Below are positions 17,714 to 26,874 of a DNA stretch of 30,037 nucleotides, in pieces; the first letter of the stretch is position 1; every line of letters begins with the position of its first letter. The notes under the pieces were generated by a model. That model saw nothing but the letters and a program-made list of their open reading frames with translations. It did not search any database and was not told the origin of the DNA. Location of the stretch: NCBI GenBank assembly GCA_032718475.1, contig JAUCBJ010001521.1, positions 1 to 30,037 of the forward strand, given 5' to 3'. The position numbers and the translations under genes are program-made. The DNA comes from Nemertoderma westbladi. Taxonomy: Eukaryota > Xenacoelomorpha > Nemertodermatida > Nemertodermatidae.

Positions 17714-19243
17714 ATGAAGTTCTTGTTTGTCGCCATGGTTGTAGTCATTGCTTTTGGATACGCATCTGCTCTGGCAGGTAGGTTTCGGTTTGGGTTATAG
17801 CAGGTGCCGACATAGAACGCACGATATGCCATTATTCGTTAAATTTATTTATAATAACATAACTTTATGTAAAGCCACAAAAGGGGTTATAGTATTGATA
17901 TATAGAAATACAAACCCTATTAGTTTAAACTTTTATTACAGTGCCTTTCTACCGTTACTGGGGCAACAGCGACCATTTTTATACGACCGACGTTCAGGAG
18001 ATCGGCACCATAACACCCGGACAAACTGGTAACCATGGTTACACGTCGGAGGGATACCAGGGAAGACTCTACGTGGAACAGCAGGAGTACACAGTTCCTT
18101 TGTACAGATACTATAAGGTTGGTGAAGACTAATAAATGGTAACGGTGCCGTTTGCCACGACAGTTTTTAGACATAAATAATTGTCAGTATGGCAACCACG
18201 GAGAGTTCTAGAACACCATATAAATATTATTTAACTATTCTAGAAGATAAATAAATTAAAATATAACTAGCTACATGTTCTAGCACATTATATTTGTTTA
18301 TTATTTATGTTCTAGAATAGTTAAATAACATTTATATGGCGTTCTATAACTACTATTATTTCCATAGTAACATTGATTACGGTCTAAAAAATGTAGTGGC
18401 ATACTGAACCGTAGCCTAATAAATATATCGACTTATCTTCGGCTGTTACTTGGCTTTACTCACAATATTGGTCACTTTGTTACAAAATAATGTTTGTTTA
18501 CCAGCCGTCCACACTGACCGACTGATATATCAAATAAAACTAACAACATTTTTTTATTAATGACCAACGCCATTTTTATGTTATGGATTACCAATATATT
18601 TTCCTTTTATATTTTCAGAATTCCACTAGCATTGTTATTAAAACCGATGGTTTGTCGGTTTCGGTATTTCTATATAGTTAACCATTTTTGCTAGAGTTGC
18701 AATGTGAGAGAAACTTTACCCTATATTGCATGAATATTAAATCAATAAATTTAATATAATAAAGTAAAAAACAATAAAACCAACTATTGGAAATTCCTAT
18801 TTATATTTATGTAACAGCCCAGATAGGGGGAGACTTTTGCCGCAAACTTTAGAAAATAAAACTTTAACCTTTTCTATTGACTCTTTTGCTTTGGTTGGAA
18901 AGCTTTGGCTGCTCCATAAATAATATTTCGTAATATTTTATTTTACAATATTTTTCGTTAGGGATCCGGTAAAGATCACTTTTACACCACCAACGCCAAC
19001 GAAATCGGAACAACTACCACCGGTACCGCTGGTAACCAAGGCTACGTGAGTGAAGGTATCGCGGGTTATTGCGACCAGTTCCATGTCGAGGGTACTGTCC
19101 CTCTGTACCGCTACTGGAAGGCCTCGATCACGGATCACCTCTACACGACCGATTCAGCAGAGATCGGTACCACATCCTCGGGAACCACCGGTAACCATGG
19201 ATACGTGTCTGAAGGGATAGCTTGTTTCATCCTCCCCAAATAA
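17714..19243 (+). CDS. Secreted protein with three DUF5648-like repeats
   Basis: Three exons: 17714-17777, 17942-18117 and 18962-19243, totalling 522 bases or 173 residues plus stop. Intron 1 (GTAGGT...TTACAG, phase 1) and intron 2 (GTTGGT...GTTAG, phase 0) join in frame. Residues 1-21 form a signal peptide (MKFLFVAMVVV start, ASALA cleavage site). The mature part has three repeats of about 51 residues starting near residues 22, 73 and 126, each with VP(F/L)YRY(W/Y), DH(F/L)YTT, EIGT and GNxGYxSEG; repeat 2 is split by intron 2. Cys117 and Cys168 could form a disulfide. Repeats of this kind correspond to DUF5648, found in secreted or surface proteins of unknown function. No stop or frameshift is present, in contrast with everything around it, so it is probably functional. 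The role is unknown. Confidence 0.82.
18131..18136 (+). terminator. Possible intronic polyadenylation signal
   Basis: AATAAA overlaps the TAA stop (18130-18132) met if intron 2 is retained. Use of it would yield a protein of about 84 residues with one complete repeat. Downstream elements are not distinctive. Confidence 0.25.
18205..18350. mobile_element. Foldback (MITE-like) element in intron 2
   Basis: Arms of 40 bp, 18205-18244 and 18311-18350, are inverted repeats with 37 of 40 positions matching; pairing continues partly into the centre (ataaataa stretches). The element is about 146 bp, AT-rich and noncoding. No clear target-site duplication seen. Confidence 0.75.
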
Positions 19244-19244
19244 A
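19239..19244 (+). terminator. Polyadenylation signal overlapping the stop codon
   Basis: AATAAA includes the TAA stop codon of the DUF5648-like gene (19241-19243). A T-rich stretch follows at 19266-19275. Use of this signal would give a very short 3' UTR. No other AATAAA is seen in the next 70 bases. Confidence 0.45.
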
Positions 19245-19339
19245 CGTTAAGAACTCACAATGTAACTCTTTTTATAGACTAATAATCGCTAGCTAATATT
19301 TAGTTAATGGTAGGCCTACTTACTACGGTGCTAAATAAT

Positions 19340-19392
19340 GTTATAATATATACTGTATATATATATATATGTAGTATATATGTGGTATAATG
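19340..19392. repeat. TA-rich microsatellite
   Basis: An irregular (TA)n block within the leader of BEL copy 2. It is absent from the equivalent position in the sequence at 20-40 and 3172-3195. Confidence 0.7.
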
Positions 19393-20362
19393 TTATTGCT
19401 TATTAGATAATGTTACCAGTACATCTGATGCTACCAATATCTTCTCCACGCGGTCTGTATTCTCTTCTTTGTTAGTCCAGATGCCGTTCTAAAAAGCATG
19501 AAATTTTACATTGTTTTTACGATTACCATATATTTGGAACAATAATGCTGGTCTATGTCGTAATATGCCATTCGTGAAAGTTTTTAAATTTTTTAAAAAT
19601 CAATTCCATTTCAAATTTTATAGTATAAAGTCAGAATGACCGGGATTTCTAACCAACAAATTTATGAACATACATGTATACAACATACTGTATATTAACC
19701 GCTTTTCCTCTCCAGTATTTTTGTCTCCAAATTAATTTATAAAATTTATAAATTATACTAACTGCACCTCTATAGGCAAAGGGTCCGTTATCAAGTCAAA
19801 AATACGAAATACTTACAGTATAATTTGTAATTTATGTTGTTATGAAATTATTGTTTTGGTTTTGTGAAATTTGAAATATATATTTATTACCCGGCTTATT
19901 CCAATTCCCATGGCCCAGTTTTAGACTGGAAGTGCATGGGATCTCTAAAGGGTCAAAATATAAATAATAAAAACCTCTATGAAACAATAAAAATGCCTAA
20001 AAAATACGGCAGTAATAAATATTTGTCCCTACAGGGATAATTTAGAATTATCGTTGCAGTAAAAAAAATTTAAAAGATATTAGTTTAAAAAAATTTAAAG
20101 ATTTTAAAAAATTGTTTTTCTGAAACTACTTGAAAGATTTGGATTTAACCAGCTACAAGACTACTACAGTATATCAGTAACAATCTAATAAATATCTTAA
20201 CAATCGGGCTGTCGGGAGGGATATTCAACTAAAACCGCATTAATCGTTGTAGATAGCGCTATTAGATATGGCATGGGCAATGGCAAATGGGGGGATACAT
20301 TTATGTGTACGAATAATTGTCTATTTTTAATGCTTTAACTAACAAAATTCGCTGAAAAACTG

Positions 20363-20370
20363 TGACGTCA
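20363..20370. promoter_or_regulatory. CRE-like palindrome TGACGTCA
   Basis: Perfect 8-bp palindrome, equivalent to 4139-4146 of copy 1. Confidence 0.35.
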
Positions 20371-20749
20371 TTAATGTACGGCCCCTGATTACCTAGCTAC
20401 TTCATTATAACTCCCTTTTGTTGTAGAAAAACCAAGGCACCGTCCGCAAAGTGCGCACTATTCTTAAATGTTATAAAACATTTAATATATAACCATAATA
20501 TAACCATTATATAACCTATATAATTATATATAATATAATATAGTAACCCCATTATGCCCTCAAAACTAAATCGACCACCCACTGTCACCAGAACTAACCA
20601 ACCCACTACTGGCCTCGAATTACAATCTGACCGACCGAGAGTGACTGCGACCTCCGAGACCGGACGGAAGTCGACAAAGCCACAGGTTTAAACCTGCCGC
20701 CGGGAATGGACCCACTTATGGCCCCATCCCCAGGTTTATTAATCGGCCT

Positions 20750-20907
20750 ACTAAGGCCATTGACAACTATCGGGCCTCCGAGAAAGGGACTAAGGCTCAA
20801 ATACTGTCTATGTCTGTCACAGAGATGCAACAGGATGTATTGCGATATTATAATTATCCAGCATTGGATAAGTTTTTTCCATTAAATTCTGCCACCTCTG
20901 ATGAATT
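20750..20907 (+). pseudogene. BEL gag N-terminal segment, copy 2, upstream of LINE 3
   Basis: It matches 4550-4695 of copy 1 (DNYRASEKGTKAQIL, then MSVTEMQQDVLRYY) and is cut after SATSDE by the LINE at 20908. The coding sequence resumes at 24279 with LTALIVPAD. Confidence 0.5.
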
Positions 20908-20934
20908 ATAATAATAATAATAATAATAATAATA
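20908..20934 (-). repeat. (ATT)n tail of LINE 3
   Basis: About nine ATT units on the minus strand (TAA on plus) form the 3' terminus of the element. Confidence 0.85.
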
Positions 20935-20946
20935 TATATTTATATC

Positions 20947-20981
20947 GCGCCTTTAAGAATAAAAATATACTTGCAAGGCGC
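20947..20981 (-). other. 3'-terminal stem-loop of LINE 3
   Basis: gcgcctt (20947-20953) pairs with aaggcgc (20975-20981) over 7 bp just before the (ATT)n tail. A hairpin with GGCGC arms followed by TATAAATATAT and (ATT)n is a familiar end of L2-type LINEs and their SINE partners and probably marks the RT recognition site. Confidence 0.6.
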
Positions 20982-21396
20982 CAGCAATAACGATATGAAA
21001 GTCATTAAGGTATACACGAATACATAATGAAGAAGAGTATACATAGAGAAGGTATACATAAATGAGACTAAAAACAAACCTTCAAACTAAACGGTGGCAC
21101 CAATAAGTAACTTATTACGAAGATATGATATATTGTTGGTCGGTAATATAGTATAGACTCGGCGATATTTGCGATCAGTTATTACATAATAGAAAAACTC
21201 CTACTCTCCCCTACAATTTTTAGCCAGCCAACTTGTATATCGGACTGAATGTAAGCATGCAAGTAATTAATACGGAATCAACATTTAAGAGTTAAAAATT
21301 AAATATATAAAACTGCACCGGCATCCCACCACCAATCAGAACAAAACAATTAAGACAATAAAATTTAACATACATTTAAAAATGGTGCACCGTGAA

Positions 21397-21672
21397 TTAA
21401 TAATGGTCTGCGAGGTCATTCCCCCGCAGACCTGCACCATCCCCAAAGCCCAGCGCCCTCCAGGGACGCCGGCCACCACGCAAACAGAGGGAGTTGGAGC
21501 GGAGGAGCGCGAACTGAAGCCGCCTCCGAACTCCCCCGAGAACGCAGGCTAGGCCACGATCCCGCATCCCCTGCCGCCGAGCCACAAGGGTCTCAGCGAG
21601 GTGGCTGATGAAGGTATCAGTCTCCTTGCACCACACCCCATCGGTGGTTCCGACAAGGGGGGCGAACAATCT
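21397..21672 (-). pseudogene. GC-rich fragment resembling tail of another mobile-element RT ORF
   Basis: The minus-strand frame from 21669 to 21397 encodes PLVGTTDGVW, FISHLAETLVARR and FALLRSNSLCLRGGRRPWR. This resembles a C-terminal tail (PLV..GG..., LA..., FALLRSxxxCLRG) that I associate with RT-bearing mobile elements of marine invertebrates, but I cannot name the family. The island is markedly GC-rich while its flanks are AT-rich. It may be a separate insertion into the 3' region of LINE 3. Confidence 0.4.
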
Positions 21673-21915
21673 CCTACAATCAGTTAAAATTTTGGTAAAT
21701 CAGTTTAAAATATATTAAAATCTGCTAACCGGCATATTAAAATGTGTGTAAAATTACATAAATTGACACAGGTTAAAAGGAAATGCGAAATCGTATCGCG
21801 AGAAATAAAATAATGTGATTTAAAATTGTCTAAAGAACGGCATATTTTAAAAACATCATAATTGGCACAACAAAAATTGACACACGTTAAAAAACGTAAA
21901 AAAGTGCATTTATAG
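21673..21915 (-). other. Noncoding 3' region of LINE 3
   Basis: AT-rich sequence between the GC-rich island and the end of the LINE 3 ORF. No gene seen. Confidence 0.5.
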
Positions 21916-22479
21916 TTATTCATATTCTTCCTTGAAAAGGAAAGTTTTCAGGCGAGATTTGACTGAGTCAACTCCAGGTGCGCTGCGGACATTCATCGGC
22001 AGAGAGTTCCAAACCTGTGGTGCAGCAACGGAAAAAGCGCGTTTTCCATAATTTGAGAGACGAAATCTTGGTACGACGAGCAACATCTTATCACTGGAGC
22101 GTAACTCGCGATGCGGAACATATGGTGTCAATAGGTCCCTGAGATATTGAGGTGCCAGGCCGTTCAAACATTTGTAAGTCAACAACGCTATTTTGAAATC
22201 AATACGGCGACGAACAGCAAGCCAATGTAGGCTTTTAAGGACAGGTGTAATATGTTCCCGCTTTCGGACACCCAGTAGAAGACGCGCGGCTGAGTTTTGT
22301 ACATATTGTAGCTTCTTAATGAGATTATTCGGCAGACCATAATATAGCGAATTGTTGCAGTCTAGCTTGCTTGTTACCAAGGCATGTATAAGAGTCTCTA
22401 GAGTGTCCTTCTCTAAACATTTTTGGAATTTTGGACAGGTTCCAAAGGTGGAAGAAGGAATCTCGCACAGTGATGGCAA
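21916..22479 (-). pseudogene. LINE 3 reverse transcriptase C-terminal domain
   Basis: The minus-strand frame from 22479 to TGA/TAA near 21916 contains ETLIHALVTSKLD, LQYVQNSAARLLLGVRKRE, LKSLHWLAVRRRIDFKI and LTYKCLNGLAPQYL, and ends with KSRLKTFLFKEEYE. This is the post-RT region shared by L2/CR1-like elements in many animals. The final part appears intact to the stop. The upstream join to 22325-22660 needs a frameshift. Confidence 0.85.
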
Positions 22480-23137
22480 TCTGTTTACTAAAAGACAAAT
22501 GAGCGTCTATGTAGAAGCCAATGTCACGGGCGTCACTGCTACATTTTACTCGATTGGTGCCTATTTGTAGACAAGGCGGGTCTATCTGACATCCAAACCG
22601 TGATTGCAACAATAAACATTCAGTCTTGTCCGTATTCATCTTGAGTAGATTTGTATTCATCCAGCTCTGTATGTCACGTAAACATTCCTCGGTAGCTTCT
22701 ACTGCCGCACCCAGATGTCATGGTTCAAACGCAATATATATTTGAGTGTCGTCGGCATATAAGTGATATGTTAAACCATGCTTTAATATGACAGACGACA
22801 GGGAGCGAGTATATATACTTCAGGTCTTTGAAATTCGAGTATGCGTCACCAATAAGTACCTGTTGTTTACGTCCTGAAAGGTATGAACGAAACCATTGCA
22901 GTGCATTATCTTTTCCCCAATATCATGTTCTAGAATATTCAGTAAGATACTGTGTTCCACCATATCAAAGGCCGCGCTTAGATCCAATAGCCAATAGTAT
23001 AAGTAGCACAGCTGACCCGCTATCGATACTTCGTAGTACATTATCAGTAACCAACAGTAATGCAGTTTCAGTACTATGTAATGGTCGATATGCAATTTGC
23101 ATTGGCTCATTAAGAGAATTCATATCCATATGTTTTA
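22440..23137 (-). pseudogene. LINE 3 reverse transcriptase core, multiply frameshifted
   Basis: Pieces in several frames on the minus strand read AYRPLHSTETALL (about 23070-23110), DLSAAFDMVEHSILL (motif A, about 22960-23000), the YADD catalytic box (22748-22759), MNTNLLKMNTDKTECLL (near 22600-22660) and a thumb segment to about 22440. At least four frame changes and several stops occur, so no active RT could be made. Confidence 0.8.
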
Positions 23138-24278
23138 TTAGCTGTATAGCCGTACTGCCTTCTCAGTTAACTTGGCTATGTATATGAGATGTGAGACTGG
23201 TCTAAAGTTCTTAAAAACTTCCGGGTCCAGACGCAGCTTCTTAAGTACCGGCGATAATACCGCTTCTTTGAAAAGTTGTGGAACTGTAGAAGTTGAAAGT
23301 GACAAATTAATAATTATTGTGATAATGGGTAGAAGTAACTTGATGGATAATTTAACTAACCGCATTGACATCGGGTCACATGGACTAGATTTCGATTTCG
23401 AGTTGTTTATTAGAGCTTCAGTATCAGCTGTTGACAGGTCATCAAATATTCGGAAGGAATTGTTTGGAGATTCAGTTAGAGCTGCTGCCGGAGTAACCAT
23501 TACCGGATTCGGATCCGCTGGAGTATCGGTTACCGGAATCAGACCCGCTGGAGTAACGGTTACCGGTTTCGGACCCGCCGGAGTAACGGTTGCCGAGTTC
23601 GGACCTGCTGGAGTAACAGTTACCGTATTCGAACCTGCTGGAGTAACGGTTACCGGATTCCGACCCGCAGGAGTTACTGTTACCGGATTCGGACCCGCTG
23701 GAATAACTGTTACCGGTTTCGCACCCGATGGAGTAACAGTTACCGGTTTCGGACACGCTGGAGTAACGGTCACCGGATTCGTACCCACTGTAGTAACGGT
23801 CACCGGATTCAGACCCGCTGGAGTAACGGTTACCGGTTTCGGACCCGCTGGAGTAACGGTTACCGGTTTCGGACCCGATGGAGTAACCATTACCGGTTTC
23901 GGACCCGTTGGAGTAACCGTTACCGGTTTCGGACCTGTTGGAGTAACCGTTACCGGTTTCGGACCTGTTGGAGTAACGGTTACCAGTTTTGGACCCGTTG
24001 GAGTAACGGTTACCAGATTCGGTACCGCTGGGGTCTGTTGTAAATCATCCCGTATGTCTGTTATTTTCTTATCGAAAAAGTCAGCAAATCTGTTCGCCAG
24101 CTCCTCTTCACTGTCTGCTTCAGGTAAATTTGTTTTACTCTTCCGGTACAGTATTGTATCAATTACTGAAAATAATTTATTTTGATTACCCGCATTTTCT
24201 TTTATTATGTCCCGATAAAATGTTTCTTTTACTGTAACAATAATATCAGAAACGCGTTTACACTGATCTCTATAAGCA
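23138..24278 (-). pseudogene. LINE 3 ORF: linker with Pro/Thr repeats plus RT N-terminus
   Basis: A continuous minus-strand frame with no stop from the insertion edge to 23138, about 380 residues. Order: charged linker (SEEELANRFADFFDKKITDI), then 18 ten-residue repeats of the form P-x-G-P-x-P-V-T-V-T (23490-24029), then SPNNSFRIFDDLSTADTEAL and FKEAVLSPVLKKLRLDPEVF, the start of the RT domain. The endonuclease expected before the linker is absent. The ORF ends by frameshift near 23145. Confidence 0.8.
23490..24029. repeat. 30-bp minisatellite, 18 units
   Basis: Eighteen consecutive 30-bp units, each starting ggagtaac (or a near variant) on the plus strand, with perfect 30-base phasing and only substitutions between units. 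On the LINE 3 coding strand each unit gives ten residues, keeping the frame open on both strands. Confidence 0.95.
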
Positions 24279-24719
24279 GAATTGACAGCATTGATAGTAC
24301 CAGCTGACAGACACCATCAATCACACAGACCTTAGTAAAGTGGGAATGACTCTAAGGGGATTTCAGACCGGTTTTGCTAAGTAAATCGCCAGTTTTGAAA
24401 CCGCCTTATGGGACCCAAACATAGACAATCCTCCATCACTCTTTTATGACATAAAATTGTGAACAGATTGTGAATAATCCGTATCAGGATAATCCTCTCC
24501 GCCTTCTATCAGTCCGCCATCCGGACTCGAGCTGCAGTGATAGAAACTGCAGCCAATGAAAACATAATAAAATTCGCTCAGTCGGCGCGTACTTGCCTCT
24601 CATTCCAAGGCGAATCCCCTCATCCTGAAACTCTGGATTCTGACCATCCATCCCTGATCGATACCCGTGACATTGAAGGATATATGCAGACCAAACCCGA
24701 GACTCAAACGGGACAATAA
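24279..24719 (+). pseudogene. BEL gag N-terminal segment, copy 2, downstream of LINE 3
   Basis: Resumes the gag interrupted at 20907. It carries the shared stop TAA 24382-24384 after TGFAK and reads SFETALWDPNIDNPPSLFYD, then, after private damage near 24455-24480, IETAANENIIKFAQSARTC to the shared stop TAA 24717-24719. Confidence 0.5.
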
Positions 24720-25462
24720 GATGCGATCCGTAAACACCTCAGAGATTACATAAAGCAAGTGGGAGAAGAAGAACTAATGAGAAGACTCCATGGCCATCCC
24801 CCATCATGTCCCACAACTATAAGGATCCTAAAGGATATCGATGAGGAATGTCAACGTAGATCGATTATGGACTGGGACCTCGATAAAAATAAAGGTAAAT
24901 TAAAACAACTACAGGATCGGGCAGAGGATGAACGTTTACAAAGTAAATATGAAGCTGAGGAAGCGGAGAAAACTCGAACTGGAAGCGGAGAAATGAAAAC
25001 GCGAACTGTAAGCGGAGGACGAAAATGCAAACTGGAAGCGGGGAACGCAAAAATCAGTTTCTGGCGGAACAAAAAAGAAAGCAGAATGAGAGGGAGCAAA
25101 AGAGCATATTGAGAGAGATCGAATCAATAGAAAAACAACAGTCTGATTCCCAATCAAAGAGAAACAGGACCAAACAACTCGATTGCTATACTTCCTGCGA
25201 AGCGTTCGATAAATTAACAGACAATTCTCGAACTTCTAGAAGCGGACGACGCTTAGAACGGGCTGAACGTCATCGCCTGCCAGAACTGCCACCCCAACAC
25301 CGTGCTAACTCCGTTAAAAACACCAACGATCTTAGAACTGATTCCGACTCGGATTTTTTCAGACCAATGAACACCCCTCTTGCGGCGCCAAAAATTGTTC
25401 CCTGTATATTAATAAACCCCTCTAAGCCGAATGTAACATCTGCGGCGAATGGGTCGGATTAG
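24720..25462 (+). pseudogene. BEL gag coiled-coil segment, copy 2
   Basis: The readable start is at DAIRKHLRDYIKQV directly after the shared stop, followed by EEELMRRLHGHPPSCPTTIR and MDWDLDKNKGKLKQLQDRAE. A degenerate, shortened KRKRELEAE array (24965-25050) shifts the frame, and the reading continues as ERKNQFLAEQKRKQNEREQ, a strongly charged coiled-coil stretch, to TAG 25460-25462. Better preserved than copy 1 except in the array. Confidence 0.55.
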
Positions 25463-26440
25463 CCCTATTAGTGCACTAGTATTTACACGCATTGGTATTT
25501 CGACAACTACTGTAGAAAGTAGCCAGGCAGACAGTTTACAGCTCAAAAGTTCTACAGTATATAGGGATAGAATAGTTACACCTACAGTTCGACCTAAATC
25601 GCGACCAATACCACTGCTGCAGACAAAATGTCCAGCACTGCTTTCGCCCATCCACTGAACACTCACACTCTGGGCCCTAGTCTGTCCCCCATGAATGACT
25701 CCCGTGATGGACATTATGCCGCCTCCAGGCCAGTCGTGTCGTCGTGTCCATCGGCTCGGTCGAGTCGATGTGGGATGCGGGACCCATTGGGGCCAAAGAG
25801 AGAGTCGCCCGGGCGAATGAGGACTCCCTTTATAGGGAAAGATTAAACGAATCCTCATTAAATCTGCAAGCTATGCAGGAGGCAGTAAATAATAAAATGA
25901 AACAATTAGCTATTTTATATTATAATATCGATTTTGAATTAAATCGATTAAATAAACAACTGAGATAGTGAGTGAACAAAATCAGCAAGCATTGGAAAAG
26001 CAGCGGCAACAATAACAACAACACTTAAAGCAGTTGCACGATGAAGCCGCCAACAACTAGCAATCGGATTATGCAGCATTGACGTTTGCAAGAGTTGCGA
26101 GGTGAATCTGTACAAGCCGCCGAGGTTCTAGAGGAGCTACACCAAAAGCTGGCTAATTCTCAGGACCTCCTGGCCTCGAACAACGCTGGAGTGGTCAGGA
26201 ACCCGGACTCTCCTGAGTATCAAATCTTAAAGAGAGCTTCTAATATAAACGGCGTTGAAGCTGAAAATATGTCACGCCCACCAATCTCACCCAATGTTAG
26301 AAACCCTGAGTATAACACAGGTATACAAAATGACACACAAAATATCAACAATCTTTATAGACCCCCCCCCCCCCCCCCAGACCAATATAGGCCCCTGTGG
26401 TAACTCTACATTTAATACTATGTTTAATAGTACTATAGCT
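25463..26440 (+). pseudogene. BEL gag middle segment, copy 2
   Basis: Pieces correspond to 6000-6959 of copy 1: SSTAFAHPLNTHTLGPSLSP (25628 on), GAKERVARANEDSLYRERL ending in a shared stop at 25966-25968, a Gln-rich stretch with two private stops, and ELRGESVQAAEVLEELHQKL (26086-26403). The poly-C tract at 26362-26378 then breaks the frame before the DUF1759-like part. Confidence 0.5.
26362..26378 (+). repeat. Poly-C tract (17 C) encoding polyproline
   Basis: Equivalent to 6882-6900 but two C shorter, which moves the downstream gag frame out of register with the upstream one. Confidence 0.85.
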
Positions 26441-26869
26441 CAGGATAGTTTCACACGACAATTAGCGCGTACTGAAGTGCGTCAAGCGGTCAAAGTAGGT
26501 GACATTATTAAAATGGATGGAAATGAGTTAAAATGGCTTCCATTTAGAGAATATGTAAAAGACAGTATATTTAGTTCACCTTTACCCAATAGTGGGAAAC
26601 TGCGCTTCTTAATAGACTGCTTGGAGAGTTATCCAAAAAAATTAGCGCAAAGATATATCGGACACCCACAGGGATTGGAAGAATTATGGAAACTTCTACA
26701 TGTCAGGTACGAAGATGAAGCTTCAATAGCCCAATATTTGTATCAAAAGTTGGTCAATTGTAAACGTGTGATAACTACGGAAATGATTGAATTTGTTGAC
26801 GAGATTAAGGAAATCTGTAGACAACTAGATTGGTTAGATAAACACGAATTTTATGATACCCCGTTTTAG
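26379..26869 (+). pseudogene. BEL gag, DUF1759-like segment, copy 2
   Basis: The open frame continues from the poly-C tract through DSFTRQLARTEVRQAVKVGD, WLPFREYVKDSIFSSPL, GKLRFLIDCLESYPKK and LEELWKLLHVRYEDEA to a TAG at 26867-26869. The stop results from a one-base change relative to copy 1 at the TPVVVG site (gataccccgttttag against gatactcccgttgtag). Coding resumes at 26875. Confidence 0.78.
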
Positions 26870-26874
26870 TTGGT

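Larger units (their letters stand above)
19313..20590 (+). other. Noncoding leader of BEL/Pao copy 2 (LTR candidate)
   Basis: Collinear with 1-126 plus 3280-4400. It begins 70 bases after the stop codon of the DUF5648-like gene. It contains the conserved CRE-like palindrome at 20363-20370 and a TA-rich block at 20480-20545. No coding frame is recognised. Confidence 0.55.
20908..24278 (-). mobile_element. LINE 3: L2/CR1-like non-LTR retrotransposon, minus strand
   Basis: Read on the minus strand: linker and RT (24278-22500), C-terminal domain (to 21916), long 3' region, terminal hairpin and (ATT)n tail at 20908-20934. The C-terminal motif WNSLPMNVRSA...KSRLKTFLF and the AYRPLHSTETALL segment are typical of L2/CR1-type LINEs, as is the (ATT)n tail. 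The endonuclease is missing by 5' truncation. It lies inside BEL copy 2, with a short gaatt duplication at 20903-20907 and 24279-24283. Frameshifts and stops show it is dead. Confidence 0.85.

Noticed and set aside
17942-18132. Stand-alone short gene ending at TAA 18130-18132
   Set aside because: Splicing at AAG|GTTGGT joins in frame to the exon at 18962 and completes a motif-perfect second repeat, so a three-exon gene explains more. The short form is kept only as a possible isoform.
23490-24029. 30-bp repeats as a CRISPR array
   Set aside because: Units are directly adjacent with no spacers, and the setting is a eukaryotic retroelement.
23172-24185. Long plus-strand open frame (337 codons) with GVTVTGFGPA repeats
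   Set aside because: It is antisense to the LINE 3 ORF. Exact 30-bp repeats without stops stay open on both strands, and the non-repeat parts fit the minus-strand LINE reading.
25409-25858. Minus-strand 149-codon frame opposite BEL gag
   Set aside because: It is antisense to gag segments that are conserved between the two copies, and no protein features were seen.
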